From the NCBI GenBank assembly GCA_031397815.1, contig JANNMJ010000094.1, forward strand, positions 1 to 16,491: 16,491 nt of DNA, in the 5' to 3' direction. Source of the stretch: JANNMJ01 sp031397815. Lineage in GTDB: Bacteria; Bacteroidota; Bacteroidia; Cytophagales; Hymenobacteraceae. Position numbers and translations under genes: made by a program. Numbering within the stretch: the first letter of the stretch is position 1; every line of letters begins with the position of its first letter. The notes beneath the pieces were generated by a model. It was not told the origin of the DNA, made no database searches, and worked only from the letters and a program-made list of their open reading frames with translations. Of this stretch, positions 1 to 7,300 are shown piece after piece.

Positions 1-1
1 C

Positions 2-1864
2 CTGCTCCGCATTCACCGCTTGCAGGACGCTCGCGCCACCCCGGCGCTCCTGCAATTCCTACAAAATCCCAACCCCGCCTACCGCGCCGAAGCCGCCGAC
101 GCCTTCGCCTCCGTACAGACGCCCGCCGCCCGCGAGCCGCTCAGCAAGCTCCTCGCCGCCGATGCCTCGCCGGTGGTGCGCCGGGCAGCCGCCCGCGCCC
201 TCGGCCTCCTCGGCGATACCCTCGCGCAGCCCGCCTTGATGGCGGCCGCCCAGCGCGAAACCGACCCCGCCGCCCGCGCCACTGCCCTGCAAAGCCTCGG
301 CCGCGTGGCGACCGTCCTCGGCGGCGGACTGCGGTATTTGACCGAAGAATCGTTGCCGCCCGATGACGTGGCGCGCGCCGGGTGGGCGTGGGGGTTATTC
401 CGCGCCGCCCAGCGCGGCGTCGTGAACGACGATGCCGTGGCGCGGGCCGTCGCGCTCCTCCGTCCCGACCAGCCCGCCGCCGTGCGCTTGGCGGCGGCCA
501 GTCTGCTGGCGCGCACCCCGCGCCTCGACCTTACGCAGCACGGCCCGTCTATCCTCGCGGCGCTCCGGATCGATTCGGTGCGCGATGTGCGCATTGCGCT
601 GGCCGGGGCTTTGGGGCGCGTGGCGTCGCCGCCGGCTGCTGCCGCTACGCTGGGCCTAATTCGGGCGGCGCCCGACGCGCACGTTCGGCTTGCCGCACTC
701 CGCACGGCCAACAAGCTGCGTTATGAGCAGGTGAAGGAAGCGGTGTGGGGCGCCCTCGCGGATGTCTCGCCGCACGTGGAGCTTACGGCGGCTGAATATT
801 TCCTTCAGAATACGCCTGCTGATGAGGTGGCGGCGATGTTTCGGCAACGGGCCGCTCGCCACACTGAGCCGCAGGTGCAGGCTGTTTTACTCGCCACGGC
901 GTTGAAGCTGGGCGCTAATCAGCCCGATTTTGCGCAGGCCGTTTTGCAGGATATCACCACGCGCTACCAACAGGCGCCGACCGATACGCGGAAATCTTTT
1001 TACCTGCGGGCGCTGGCGCAAAGCCCGCTCGCGCTGGAGTTCGTAGCCCGCGAAACCTTCGCGCAGCCGCTCCGCCCCATCATCGCCACGGCCGGGATGG
1101 AAACGCTGGTGGCGATGCGCGGACGCGCCGATTTCCCGGCCGCGCAGCACGCCGCTTTTCTGACGCTGCTGCGGCAAGCCGTGGCGTCGGGCGATGTGGC
1201 GCTTGTGGGGACGGCGGCGGGCGCCCTGCGCGACCCAGCGCTGAATCTGCGTACCCAAATCACGGAAACCGGTTTTCTGCGCGATGCTCGCCAACGGCTC
1301 CAGCTGCCGCGGGATATCGAAACGGCGCAGGAGCTCGACCAAACCATCGCGTTTCTCGACGGTAAGCCCTACGTGAAAACCGCCGCCGCGACCGCCCCGG
1401 CCGGGCCGCCCACTGATTGGGCGCGGGTGCTGAAACTGCCCGCCGGGCAGCTCGCGACTGTCGTGACGAACCGGGGGACGTTTACGCTTGATTTGTTGGT
1501 TGAGCAGACGCCGGCGGCCGTCGCCACGTTTGCGCGCCTGATTCAGGAAAAGTTTTACGACGGCAAACCCTTCCACCGGGTGGTGCCGAATTTCGTGGCG
1601 CAGGGCGGCGACCCACGCGGCGACGGCTGGGGCGGCCTCGATTACACGCTCCGCTCGGAATTGGCCGATGAATCGTTCACGACCGGCGCGGTCGGGCTGG
1701 CGTCGGCGGGCCTCAATACCGAGAGCTGCCAGTGGTTCGTGATGCATTGCCCCGCCCCGCACCTCGACGGCCGTTACACGTTGCTCGCCCGTATCCACAG
1801 CGGGCAAGATGTCGTAGACCAGCTGATGGTTGGTGATGTGATTGAGAAGATGCGGCTGAAATAA
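2..1864 (+). CDS. HEAT-repeat protein with C-terminal cyclophilin-type peptidyl-prolyl isomerase domain (5' end outside window)
   Basis: The reading frame is open from base 2 and no start is needed inside the window, so the gene is 5'-truncated; the TTG at 20 is an ordinary Leu codon. About 620 residues are visible. Residues 1 to about 450 are Ala/Leu/Arg-rich helical repeats of HEAT type, such as 'DASPVVRRAAARALGLLGD' and 'SVRDVRIALAGALGRVAS'. From about residue 483 a cyclophilin fold follows: FHRVV with the catalytic-type Arg at 526, QGGD at 534-537 and QWF at 577-579, matching Arg55, Gln63 and Phe113 of human cyclophilin A. The usual Trp121 and His126 positions read His and Tyr ('HCPAPHLDGRYT'). 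Cyclophilins catalyse cis-trans isomerisation of prolyl bonds; the HEAT array probably binds a protein partner. Any signal peptide would lie upstream. The scramblase-like gene follows after 50 bases. I am confident in the domains; the cellular role is unknown. Confidence 0.9.
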   Translation: MLRIHRLQDARATPALLQFLQNPNPAYRAEAADAFASVQTPAAREPLSKLLAADASPVVRRAAARALGLLGDTLAQPALMAAAQRETDPAARATALQSLGRVATVLGGGLRYLTEESLPPDDVARAGWAWGLFRAAQRGVVNDDAVARAVALLRPDQPAAVRLAAASLLARTPRLDLTQHGPSILAALRIDSVRDVRIALAGALGRVASPPAAAATLGLIRAAPDAHVRLAALRTANKLRYEQVKEAVWGALADVSPHVELTAAEYFLQNTPADEVAAMFRQRAARHTEPQVQAVLLATALKLGANQPDFAQAVLQDITTRYQQAPTDTRKSFYLRALAQSPLALEFVARETFAQPLRPIIATAGMETLVAMRGRADFPAAQHAAFLTLLRQAVASGDVALVGTAAGALRDPALNLRTQITETGFLRDARQRLQLPRDIETAQELDQTIAFLDGKPYVKTAAATAPAGPPTDWARVLKLPAGQLATVVTNRGTFTLDLLVEQTPAAVATFARLIQEKFYDGKPFHRVVPNFVAQGGDPRGDGWGGLDYTLRSELADESFTTGAVGLASAGLNTESCQWFVMHCPAPHLDGRYTLLARIHSGQDVVDQLMVGDVIEKMRLK

Positions 1865-1914
1865 GTGCGCGTCGGGTTTTTGTCTGATATTTTTCCTCTT
1901 TTTTTTAGCTGTCG

Positions 1915-2526
1915 ATGTCCTTCCTCTCGACCTATTACCACCCCTTCTTCGATAACAACGTTTTCTTCGTTGACGAGAAGGTGAATTACTTCAAGTTCGC
2001 GAACGAGTATAAAATATTCGACGCGCAGGGCGAGCAAGTCGGCGCGGTGACGCAGCATGTGAGCGGCTGGCACAAAGTGCTTCGCTCGCTGCTGAACATC
2101 AAGAAGATGATGCCCTTCACGCTCAGCCTGACGGCGCCGACGGGCGAGACGCTTCTCGAAATCAAGCGCGGCTGGACGTTCTGGATGGCGAAAATCGTCA
2201 TCATCGACCCTACCGGCGCCACCGTGGGGCATATTCGGCAGAAGTGGGCGTTCCTCAAACCCACCTTCCACATCCTCGACTCCAACGAAACCAAAATCGC
2301 CGAAATCAACGGCGACTGGAAAGCGTGGAGCTTCACCATCACCGACCCGCAAGGCGCTGCCCTCGGCACCATCAACAAAAAGTGGAACGGCATCATGAAA
2401 GAAGCCTTCACCACGGCCGATAAATACATCGTATCCGTCGATCCTGCTTTGCACGAGAATACGCAGAAGGTGGCGATTCTGGCGGGGGCTATTACGATTG
2501 ATATGGTGTTGAAGGAGAGTAAGTAA
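1915..2526 (+). CDS. Scramblase / LURP-one-related (Tubby-like fold) family protein
   Basis: A 203-residue protein made of repeated short beta-strand units with the pattern 'I.D..G..vG.I..KW', for example at 'IIDPTGATVGHIRQKW' and 'ITDPQGAALGTINKKW'. Near the C-terminus 'GIMKEAFTTADKYIVSVDP' closely resembles the signature of phospholipid scramblases and LURP-one-related proteins (helix and strand of a Tubby-like beta-barrel). There is no signal peptide. The C-terminal stretch 'VAILAGAITIDMVLKE' is mildly hydrophobic, like the buried helix at the end of this fold. Bacterial members are known but poorly characterised, so membrane binding or scrambling activity is family lore, not visible here. 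The ATG at 1915 follows a T-rich stretch with no Shine-Dalgarno, which is normal for Bacteroidota. Its stop is followed directly by the repeat cluster. Confidence 0.75.
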   Translation: MSFLSTYYHPFFDNNVFFVDEKVNYFKFANEYKIFDAQGEQVGAVTQHVSGWHKVLRSLLNIKKMMPFTLSLTAPTGETLLEIKRGWTFWMAKIVIIDPTGATVGHIRQKWAFLKPTFHILDSNETKIAEINGDWKAWSFTITDPQGAALGTINKKWNGIMKEAFTTADKYIVSVDPALHENTQKVAILAGAITIDMVLKESK

Positions 2527-2528
2527 GT

Positions 2529-2688
2529 GGGGTAGCCTTCGGCATAGCCCGGGGTAGCCTTCGGCAACCCCGGGCTTCTGGGATGAAACCCCTTCGGGGT
2601 ATGCTGGCTAAATACGCGTGACGGATACCCCGAAGGGGTTTTATCATAGAAGCCCGGGGTTGATTTCTGTGAAATCTACCCCGGGCTT
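2529..2688. repeat. REP-like cluster of GC-rich palindromes
   Basis: Beginning three bases after the scramblase-like stop, a 16-bp unit GGGGTAGCCTTCGGCA occurs twice in direct orientation (2529-2544 and 2551-2566). An inverted pair follows: 2566-2579 (AACCCCGGGCTTCT) pairs with 2648-2661, and 2586-2602 pairs perfectly over 17 bp with 2625-2641. Each 17-bp arm is itself a small hairpin (ACCCC-TTC-GGGGT). A further hairpin spans 2650-2688: 11-bp arms AAGCCCGGGGT / ACCCCGGGCTT, a T-T mismatch, then GATTTC / GAAATC around a TGT loop. The several complementary AAGCCCGGGG segments can pair in alternative ways. No credible gene is present. I infer a REP-like intergenic repeat that may also act as a 3' stabiliser or terminator; copy number elsewhere in the genome is unknown. 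Confidence 0.75.
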
Positions 2689-2702
2689 TCGCGTGGCGCG
2701 CC

Positions 2703-2943
2703 GTGGCCAGCTCTGTCCCAGAGATGGTGTTAAGCGGTTGACCGAAAATTTTACCGCATTTGTCATTGCGAGGAACGAAGCAATCCACGTAGGATTAGGA
2801 CGTTTGCTCAGCCACATGGCCGGTGCAACGAGGATTGCTTCGTCGTCGCAAAGCCTCCTCCTCGCAATGACAAATTCCTCGACAACTTTTGGCTGACCTC
2901 TTAATTCGCCTATTGACACCATCTCTGGGACAGAGCTGGCCAC
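2703..2943. mobile_element. MITE-like element: 28-bp perfect terminal inverted repeats enclosing a second palindromic repeat
   Basis: Bases 2703-2730 are the exact reverse complement of 2916-2943 (28 bp; left arm contains GGCCAGCTCTGTCCCAGAG). Inside lies another inverted pair: 2758-2774 with 2859-2875 (17 bp, containing GTCATTGCGAGG), continued after a short mismatch by 2776-2786 with 2832-2842 (CGAAGCAATCC / GGATTGCTTCG). The inner motif is one I recognise as a dispersed palindromic repeat found in many bacterial genomes, usually mis-annotated as tiny ORFs. The total length is 241 bp, with no transposase. I see no convincing target-site duplication at 2697-2702 versus 2944-2949. I infer a non-autonomous, MITE-like or composite element with one repeat inserted in another. 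It could instead be a large structured intergenic repeat of another class. Confidence 0.65.
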
Positions 2944-2980
2944 TTAAGTTAGAAATACACCAATTGGGCTGGCGGGTCAA

Positions 2981-3019
2981 GAGCCCCGCGAATAGGCGAC
3001 ACGGGGCTGGAGCCCCGCG
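2981..3019. repeat. Short GC-rich palindromic repeat
   Basis: GAGCCCCGCG is present twice in direct orientation (2981-2990 and 3010-3019), and between them CGGGGCT (3002-3008) can pair with either copy. The tightest hairpin is CGGGGCT-GG-AGCCCCG at 3002-3017. It is probably another REP-like unit belonging to the same repeat-rich gap, between the MITE-like element and the minisatellite. No gene call is supported here. Confidence 0.55.
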
Positions 3020-3062
3020 TCAAGGGCGCAAAATGTGGGCAGAAAGGCTGTTTCCAGCGCGG

Positions 3063-3230
3063 GAACGCTACCGGAAGCGAAAAGAACGCTACCGGAATCG
3101 AAAAGAACACTACCGGAAGCAAGAAGAACGCTACCCGAATCGAAAAGAACAGTACCGGAATCGAAAGGAACGCTACCGGAATCGAAAAGAACGCTACCGG
3201 ACTCAAGAAGACCGTTATCGGAAGCGATAA
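3063..3230. repeat. 21-bp minisatellite, eight tandem copies
   Basis: Eight head-to-tail copies of a 21-bp unit with consensus GAACGCTACCGGAATCGAAAA start at 3063, 3084, 3105, 3126, 3147, 3168, 3189 and 3210. The two central consensus copies are nearly identical, while copies 3, 7 and 8 are more diverged (for example CAAGAA in place of CGAAAA). Because 21 is divisible by three, frames through it stay open and give fake heptapeptide repeats on both strands. Substitutions do not favour any codon position clearly, which argues against coding. The remaining sequence up to the dehydrogenase start (3231-3362) shows nothing I can name apart from an A-rich run just before the ATG. Copy number is probably variable between strains. 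Confidence 0.85.
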
Positions 3231-3362
3231 GAACGGCCCAACCATCCGCCCCTAGCAACTTCTGCTGAGATTTGTGGTTCAAAGATGCTTGAAACGGTTG
3301 GCCTGTCAGATTCAGGCGGGCCGGGATGAATTTTTCACGCGGATTTCTCTGAAATAAAAAAA

Positions 3363-4256
3363 ATGAAGAACTGGTTTATCACCGGCGGCTCGACCGGCTT
3401 TGGTAAGGAATTGGCCGATTTGCTGTTAGCGAAAGGCGATGGCGTGGTGGCAACTTTCCGGCAGGCCGCGCAGGCGGAAGCGTTTACGGAGCGCGCCGCC
3501 GGGCACGGGCGCGGCGTAGTGGCTGATGTGAGCGACGAAGCGCAGGTGAAAGCCGCCGTGGAAGCCGCCATTAAGGCGCTCGGGCATTTGGATGTGGTGG
3601 TCAATAACGCCGGCTACGGCTCGTTGGGCGCCATTGAGGCGATTGACGACGCCGAAGTGCAACGGCAGTTCGATGTCAATGTGTTCGGGCCGTTGCGGGT
3701 GATGCGGGCGGTGCTGCCGCATCTGCGGAGCCGCCGGAGCGGGCACATCCTGAATATCACGTCTATCGGCGGGTTGCAGGGGATGCCGGCGGCGGGGATT
3801 TATAATGGGTCGAAGTTCGCGCTCGAAGGCATCGGCGAATCGCTGGCGCGGCAGCTCGAACCGCTCGGCATTCGGGTGACGAACGTGGAGCCGGGGCCTT
3901 TCCGGACCGATTGGGCCGGGCGCTCGGCCACGCTGGCGCGCTCTGGCGAGGAAGATTACACGCACATCGACCGGAACGTCGATGAGATTGAGGGGTACTC
4001 GGGAACGCAGATTGGCGACCCGGCGCGCGCGGCACAGGCGATGTACGATTTGGTGCGCCTGGAGAAGCCGCCCGTACACCTGCCGCTCGGCGCGATGGCG
4101 TACCGGGTGGCGCGGGCCAAGTTCGCGGCCATCAGCAAAGAGCTGGATGCGTTCGAGGAATTAGGATTGCCGACCGATTTTCCGGCTGATTCGGCGGCTG
4201 ATCCGGCGGCTGATTCTCCGGCTGTTCCGGCGACTGGTTCTTCGGCCAAAAAATAA
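3363..4256 (+). CDS. Short-chain dehydrogenase/reductase (classical SDR, 17beta-HSD-like subgroup)
   Basis: A 297-residue NAD(P)-dependent oxidoreductase with a full classical SDR signature. TGGSTGFG at residues 7-14 is the nucleotide-binding loop and NNAG sits at 81-84. The catalytic tetrad is Asn106, Ser134 (in NITSIGG), Tyr147 and Lys151 (YNGSK). 'EPGPFRTDWAG' at 176-186 is typical of the 17beta-hydroxysteroid-dehydrogenase-like group. Arg33 after the second strand suggests NADP(H) preference (inference). The substrate cannot be read from sequence. The last 25 or so residues form an Ala/Pro/Asp/Ser-rich tail built from short DNA repeats (CCGGCTGATTC-like, about 4183-4240), beyond the usual fold and probably disordered. 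There is no signal peptide, so it is cytoplasmic. It stands alone between a repeat-filled gap and a structured spacer, with no obvious pathway partner. Confidence 0.92.
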   Translation: MKNWFITGGSTGFGKELADLLLAKGDGVVATFRQAAQAEAFTERAAGHGRGVVADVSDEAQVKAAVEAAIKALGHLDVVVNNAGYGSLGAIEAIDDAEVQRQFDVNVFGPLRVMRAVLPHLRSRRSGHILNITSIGGLQGMPAAGIYNGSKFALEGIGESLARQLEPLGIRVTNVEPGPFRTDWAGRSATLARSGEEDYTHIDRNVDEIEGYSGTQIGDPARAAQAMYDLVRLEKPPVHLPLGAMAYRVARAKFAAISKELDAFEELGLPTDFPADSAADPAADSPAVPATGSSAKK

Positions 4257-4260
4257 AACC

Positions 4261-4344
4261 CGGCTTTTGACGGCGCCCGTGCCGTATTCGTCTGCTCTCC
4301 ATCGTCTTGTGGTGGAGAGCAGATGCTACCGGGCGCCAAAGCCG
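4261..4344. terminator. Long imperfect inverted repeat downstream of the dehydrogenase (possible terminator or leader structure)
   Basis: The outer arms CGGCTTT (4261-4267) and GGCGCCCG (4272-4279) pair with CGGGCGCC (4330-4337) and AAAGCCG (4338-4344), leaving a four-base bulge on the left. Within the loop, TCTGCTCTCCA (4291-4301) pairs perfectly over 11 bp with TGGAGAGCAGA (4313-4323). The result is a two-tier stem spanning 84 bases in a 129-base spacer. No T-run follows, so it is not a standard intrinsic terminator. It may instead be a 3' end processing signal of the dehydrogenase mRNA or a 5' leader structure of the next gene. Confidence 0.5.
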
Positions 4345-4346
4345 CG

Positions 4347-4388
4347 CATTGCTCCAGTTGTTGGTCACTTTTTCCATTCTGAGCAATG
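4347..4388 (+). promoter_or_regulatory. Inverted repeat covering the start codon of the IPT-repeat gene
   Basis: CATTGCTC (4347-4354) is the exact reverse complement of GAGCAATG (4381-4388), whose last three bases are the start codon at 4386. In mRNA the 8-bp stem with a 26-base loop would bury the start. This is only a possible translation control; an 8-bp match at this distance may be chance. Confidence 0.25.
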
Positions 4389-7300
4389 TCGAAATCCTTT
4401 TTACCAGCCCTTCGGCTGGCGTGCGTCCTGCTATGCGGCTTAATTACGCAGCAGGCCACCGCGCAGACCTGGCAATGGGCGGCCAGCACCACCAGCTCCG
4501 GCTCGAAGACCATTCGGCGGAGCGTGACCGACGCGCAGGGGAACACCTTCGTCATCGGCGATTTTACGGGGATGCTCTCGTTCGGCACCACGCAGCTCTA
4601 CGCCTCCATTTATCAGGATGGGTTCGTGGCGAAATGCTCGCCGACGGGGCAGTGGCTCTGGGCAAAAGCCATCAGTAGCGACGGCAACGACTACGCGTAC
4701 GGCCTCTCCGTGGACGCCAACGGCGACGCTTATGTGGGCGGCGGTTACGGCGGCGGCGGCTGCTACGGCGGCACTTTTGCGGTGACGTTCGGCCCTAACA
4801 CCCTGCTGGCGGGCGTACCGGGGCAGTGCGGCGGCACACCGGCCGTGGCGTATCTGGCGAAAATCTCGGCGAACGGTACGTGGCAATGGGGAATCGGCTC
4901 GAACGTAGTGTCATACGTGCTCGACGTAGCGGCTGGTCCGAACGGCACCGTAATCGCCGCTGGAACGTGTAACCGGCGCTTTACGCTCGGCTCGCTGGTA
5001 TCAGACCAAATGGCGACGCAGGTAACCGACGATGCCTTCGTGGCGCGCTTCAATGGCGCAACAGGTCAAGGCGATTGGATTGCCCGCGCGCTGGTCAACG
5101 GCCGTGCTACGAGCGTGGCCGTGGATGCCACCGGCAACGCTACCATCTGCGGCCGTTACTGCAAGACGGGCACGATGCAGAACCTGCCGATGGTCGGCAC
5201 GACGTTGTTGCCGTCGAACGGGGTGCATAACTGGTTCGCGGCGCGGGTAGATGCCAGCGGCGAGTGGACGTGGGCAACGAACGTTTACAGCTCCGGGCCG
5301 TCGATACCGAACCAAGTGGCGGTGAACGCCGCCGGCGAAGCGTTCATCAGCGGCTACGTAAATGGCGTTTACCGCAGCGGGACGCAGCTCGTGACGGGGA
5401 ATACCACTGATTTGGGGGCCGTTACGAAGGTTTCCAACGATGGCGTAGTGCAGTGGGTGCGCCCGATTCCGGGGATGCGCACCAGTCCGATGGGGATTCT
5501 GGCCGACCAAGCGGGTAACCTGATCGTGACGGGTGAGCCGTACGGTTCCACAACGACTTTCGGCACCATTAACCTGACGAACGCGACCTCGTTCGTGGCG
5601 AAAATGTCGTCGGGCGGGACGTGGCAGTGGGCGAAACCTCTGCCGCTACGCACGATCAACGCGAGCGCCAGCCCAACCGGCATACTACACATAGCGGGCA
5701 GCTACTACGGCACGCTCGCCCTCGACGCCACGACGGTTACCTCTACGAACGGCGACGTGGTGTTGGGGCGCTACGGATTCGGCGCGCCGACCGTCAGCAC
5801 GCTCACCCCGGCGAGCGGCCCGATTGCCGGCACTTTCACGCTACGGGGTTCGGGGTTTGAGGCGGCGCAGGCCGTTAAAATCGGCGCCACGAAAGCGACG
5901 TTCACGTACGTATCGCCGACGGAGCTGACGGTATCGGTGCCGGTCGGCGCTACCACGGGTTTGGTGACGGTCGTATCGTCGGGCGGCACGGCCGTCAGCA
6001 GCGGCAACTTTACGGTGGTGGCACCGTCGGTGAGCAGCTTTGCGCCGGCTACCGCCCAAATGGGCGCCACAGTCACGATTAACGGCGCCGGCTTTGCCGG
6101 AGCTACCGGCGTGAAATTCGGCACGTTGGCCGCCACCACGTTCACGGTCGTTTCGCCGACTTCGGTTACCGCCGTCGTGCCGATTGGTGCGGTTACGGGC
6201 CGCCTGAGCGTACTGGCAGCGGGCGGCATCGCCCTGAGCGCCGCCAACTTCACGGTCGCTCCGCCCGCCATCACCACGCTTACGCCCGCCACTGCCGCCG
6301 TCGGCGCCACCGTCACGATTGACGGCACGGGCTTCACGGCCGCCACAGGCGTGCGCTTCGGCACGAAGCCCGCCGTAACGTTCCGCGTCGTTTCCGACGT
6401 CCGGATGACCGCCGTAGTCCCGCCCGGCGCCACCACCGGCAAAGTGGCCGTCACGGGGCGCGGCGGCACGGGCCTGTCGGTCACCAACTTCACGTTACCA
6501 GCTCCTGCTCTCACCTCGTTTACGCCGCTCAAGGCGCTTGCGGGCACTACCGTCAATATCTACGGAGCGGGCTTTGCCGCGGCTACGGGCGTGATGTTCG
6601 GCACGCGTCCGGCCACCAGCTTCTCTGTTGTTTCGGCTACGCTCATCACGGCAGTGGTACCGACGGGCGGCGCGAACGGCGTCATCAGCGTTACGACGAG
6701 CGGCGGCACCGGGCGTTCGGCCACGGCTTTTGCGCTGTTGGCACCCACCCTCACCACGCTTTCTCCGGCGAGCGGCGCGGTCGGCACGTTGGTCACGCTT
6801 ACGGGCACGAGTTTCAGCGAAGTCACGGGCGTGCGATTCGGCGCGGTAAACGCCCCGGCCTTCACGGTGGTCAGCGCTACGCGGATTACGGCGACGCTCC
6901 CGGCGGGCGCCACCACGGGCGCCGTCAGCGTCGTGACGGCGGGCGGTACGGGCAGCAGCGCCACGGTATTCACGGTTTCGCTGCCGACTCTGACGTCGTT
7001 TACGCCCGCCACGGGCGCTCGCGGCGCTACCATCACGATTAATGGCAGCGGCTTTACTGGCGCTACTGGGGTGAAATTCGGCACGGTCGCCGCCACGTCG
7101 TTCACGGTGGTTTCGAGCGCTTCGATTACGGCAGTTGTGCCCCCGACGGCCACTGCGGGCAAGGTATCGGTAGTGGCACTGGGCGGCACCGTGCAGTCGG
7201 TAGCGAGCTTTACGGTGACGGGGGTTCGTCCAGCGGCAACCGTCGCGGCAACTCCTACCGAAACTGAAACAGCCACCAGCACCGCCCGTCTGCTCCCTTA

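Noticed and set aside
887..1807. A 306-codon minus-strand frame opposite the cyclophilin domain
   Set aside because: It is Arg/Gly-rich with no recognisable domain, and the sense strand carries clear cyclophilin motifs.
2697..2949. Target-site duplication for the MITE-like element
   Set aside because: The bases flanking the 28-bp arms (GGCGCGCC side and TTAAGTT side) do not form a matching pair.
3063..3230. Possible CRISPR array
   Set aside because: The 21-bp units are directly adjacent with no unique spacers, and no cas gene is nearby.
2492..3282. Several overlapping short open frames on both strands in the repeat-rich gap
   Set aside because: They are built from palindromes and the 21-bp array, giving familiar spurious peptides such as 'FVIARNEAIH' and 'ERYRNRK' repeats; no family resemblance or start context supports them.
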